From Draconibacterium orientale (GTDB taxonomy: Bacteria; Bacteroidota; Bacteroidia; Bacteroidales; JAADGE01), in the NCBI GenBank assembly GCA_020718265.1, contig DYSM01000157.1, forward strand, positions 1-6,896: 6,896 nucleotides of DNA, written 5' to 3'. Positions within the stretch are counted from its first letter, which is position 1. Every line of letters starts with the position of its first letter. Position numbers and translations under genes: made by a program. This document shows positions 6,466 through 6,896 of this stretch, piece by piece. The notes beneath the pieces are model-generated. The model made no database searches, had not been told where the DNA came from, and was given only the letters and a program-made list of their open reading frames with translations.

Positions 6466-6511
6466 CATGACAGTAAACAAAAACATTCCGATGCTTTTGT
6501 TTACTGTCATG
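6466..6511. repeat. 17-bp perfect inverted repeat covering the desaturase start codon
   Basis: The arms CATGACAGTAAACAAAA (6466-6482) and TTTTGTTTACTGTCATG (6495-6511) are perfect reverse complements. After one A/C mismatch (6483/6494), pairing continues with CAT/ATG (6484-6486 with 6491-6493) and ends in a TCCG apex at 6487-6490. Three in-frame ATG codons (6467, 6491, 6509) of the following reading frame are all inside the paired region. No U tract follows on either strand beyond three bases, so it is not a canonical terminator. A perfect 17-bp match at this spacing is very unlikely by chance. Confidence 0.9.
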
Positions 6512-6838
6512 ATTATCTGCATCTTGACAGCTTTTGCCATTGTCATAAATTCATATTTTTCAGGAATTGAAAAATGGGCAATCTATTTTCCGATTCTATT
6601 TATTCAGGCACTTTGGTTAGACAGAATTTATGTCATCGGGCACGAAGCAGCGCATCGTAAGTTATTTGCTGACAATAAATTCGCAAATGAAATCGTTGGA
6701 TTTGCAATCCTTTTACCGCTCATGGTTCCGTTAAGAATTTACCGAAAAATTCACGATTTTCATCACAAATTCAACCTATCCGACATACATACGTCTGCGC
6801 TCGATGTATTTGTAAGTGAACGAAAATCTAATATTTAG
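6467..6838 (+). pseudogene. Truncated membrane fatty acid desaturase
   Basis: This 123-residue frame resembles the first half or less of an integral-membrane di-iron fatty acid desaturase, which introduces a double bond into acyl chains. It has hydrophobic segments at about 9-27, 36-52 and 73-90, the first histidine box HEAAH (H59, H63) after a 'Y.iGHEaaHrkLF' stretch, and the second box HDFHH (H96, H99, H100) followed by a D-x-H-T-S-A-L-D-V-F-V segment typical of the family. The frame then stops at TAG 6836-6838. Full-length relatives are about 300 residues or more and carry a third histidine box needed for the iron centre, which is absent; none of the three plus-strand frames to the window end gives a recognisable continuation. 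ATG 6467 is taken as start, since a TTG at 6419 would run through the terminator-like hairpin; ATG 6491 or 6509 are alternatives. The start lies in a long hairpin. Best read as a decayed or truncated gene, though a short functional protein cannot be excluded. Confidence 0.7.
6809..6818 (+). repeat. Direct repeat TTTGTAAGTG, right copy
   Basis: This is the exact second copy of the ten bases at 6447-6456. Its first six bases encode the Phe-Val of the last desaturase-like segment; sequence after it no longer resembles the family. A shorter related copy, TTGTAAG, follows at 6842-6848, preceded by TAGTGC (6836-6841), and TAGTGC also precedes the left copy at 6438-6443. Confidence 0.5.
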
Positions 6839-6896
6839 TGCTTGTAAGAAAACGTGTAAATATTTGAACTTATGTAGGTTGTAGTCATTTTTTCAA
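6839..6896. other. Unassigned 58-base end of the window
   Basis: No gene is visible here and stops occur in every plus-strand frame. AATATTTG at 6859-6866 is one base off a -7 box but has no well-spaced -33 element, so I do not call a promoter. The stretch includes a partial echo (TTGTAAG..AACG) of the sequence at 6810-6822, 32 bases earlier. Confidence 0.4.

Noticed and set aside
6419..6466. N-terminal extension of the desaturase frame from TTG 6419
   Set aside because: It would make the terminator-like hairpin and its alternative coding sequence, and the added residues do not look like a desaturase N-terminus.
6810..6896. Start of a CRISPR array or integron attC site at the right edge
   Set aside because: The TTGTAAG..AACG echo is only two imperfect copies 32 bases apart, with no spacer-repeat pattern and no matching core-site pair.

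Overview
The window looks like a chromosomal piece from a Bacteroidota (Bacteroidetes) bacterium. The evidence is AT-rich DNA, two copies of the TAnnTTTG-type -7 promoter box (both TATATTTG followed by C), starts without a clear Shine-Dalgarno, a short OPX lipoprotein with a C-terminal membrane segment, and a tyrosine-autokinase-type Wzc. All convincing genes are on the plus strand; no tRNA, rRNA, CRISPR array or transposase is visible. The genus cannot be told from this sequence.

Layout: (1) 74-1885, a secreted or periplasmic TPR protein behind its own -7 box. (2) 1937-2725 and 2727-5147, an outer-membrane polysaccharide export lipoprotein (Wza/OPX) and a Wzz-type chain-length regulator fused to a BY-kinase (Wzc), one base apart and so almost certainly one transcript. 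Together they form the trans-envelope export core for a capsule or exopolysaccharide. No glycosyltransferase, flippase, polymerase or Wzb phosphatase is in the window. (3) 5204-6412, a PLP-dependent trans-sulfuration enzyme (cystathionine gamma-synthase / methionine gamma-lyase family), apparently a separate metabolic gene. (4) 6413-6896, an unusual 3' region: a terminator-like hairpin, an alternative hairpin exclusive with it, a 17-bp perfect inverted repeat covering the start codon of the next reading frame, and a C-terminally truncated membrane fatty acid desaturase. The last 58 bases hold nothing recognisable.

Most worth a second look: the nine-unit GGYTAC hexanucleotide repeat that encodes most of the Wzc tyrosine tail and could change tyrosine number without breaking frame; the nested inverted repeats at the start of the broken desaturase; the 10-bp direct repeat whose second copy lies where desaturase-like sequence stops; the A10 tract joining the export genes with no intervening stop in the wzc frame; and the Gly in place of the first Walker A' aspartate. 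I see no clear new multi-gene system.
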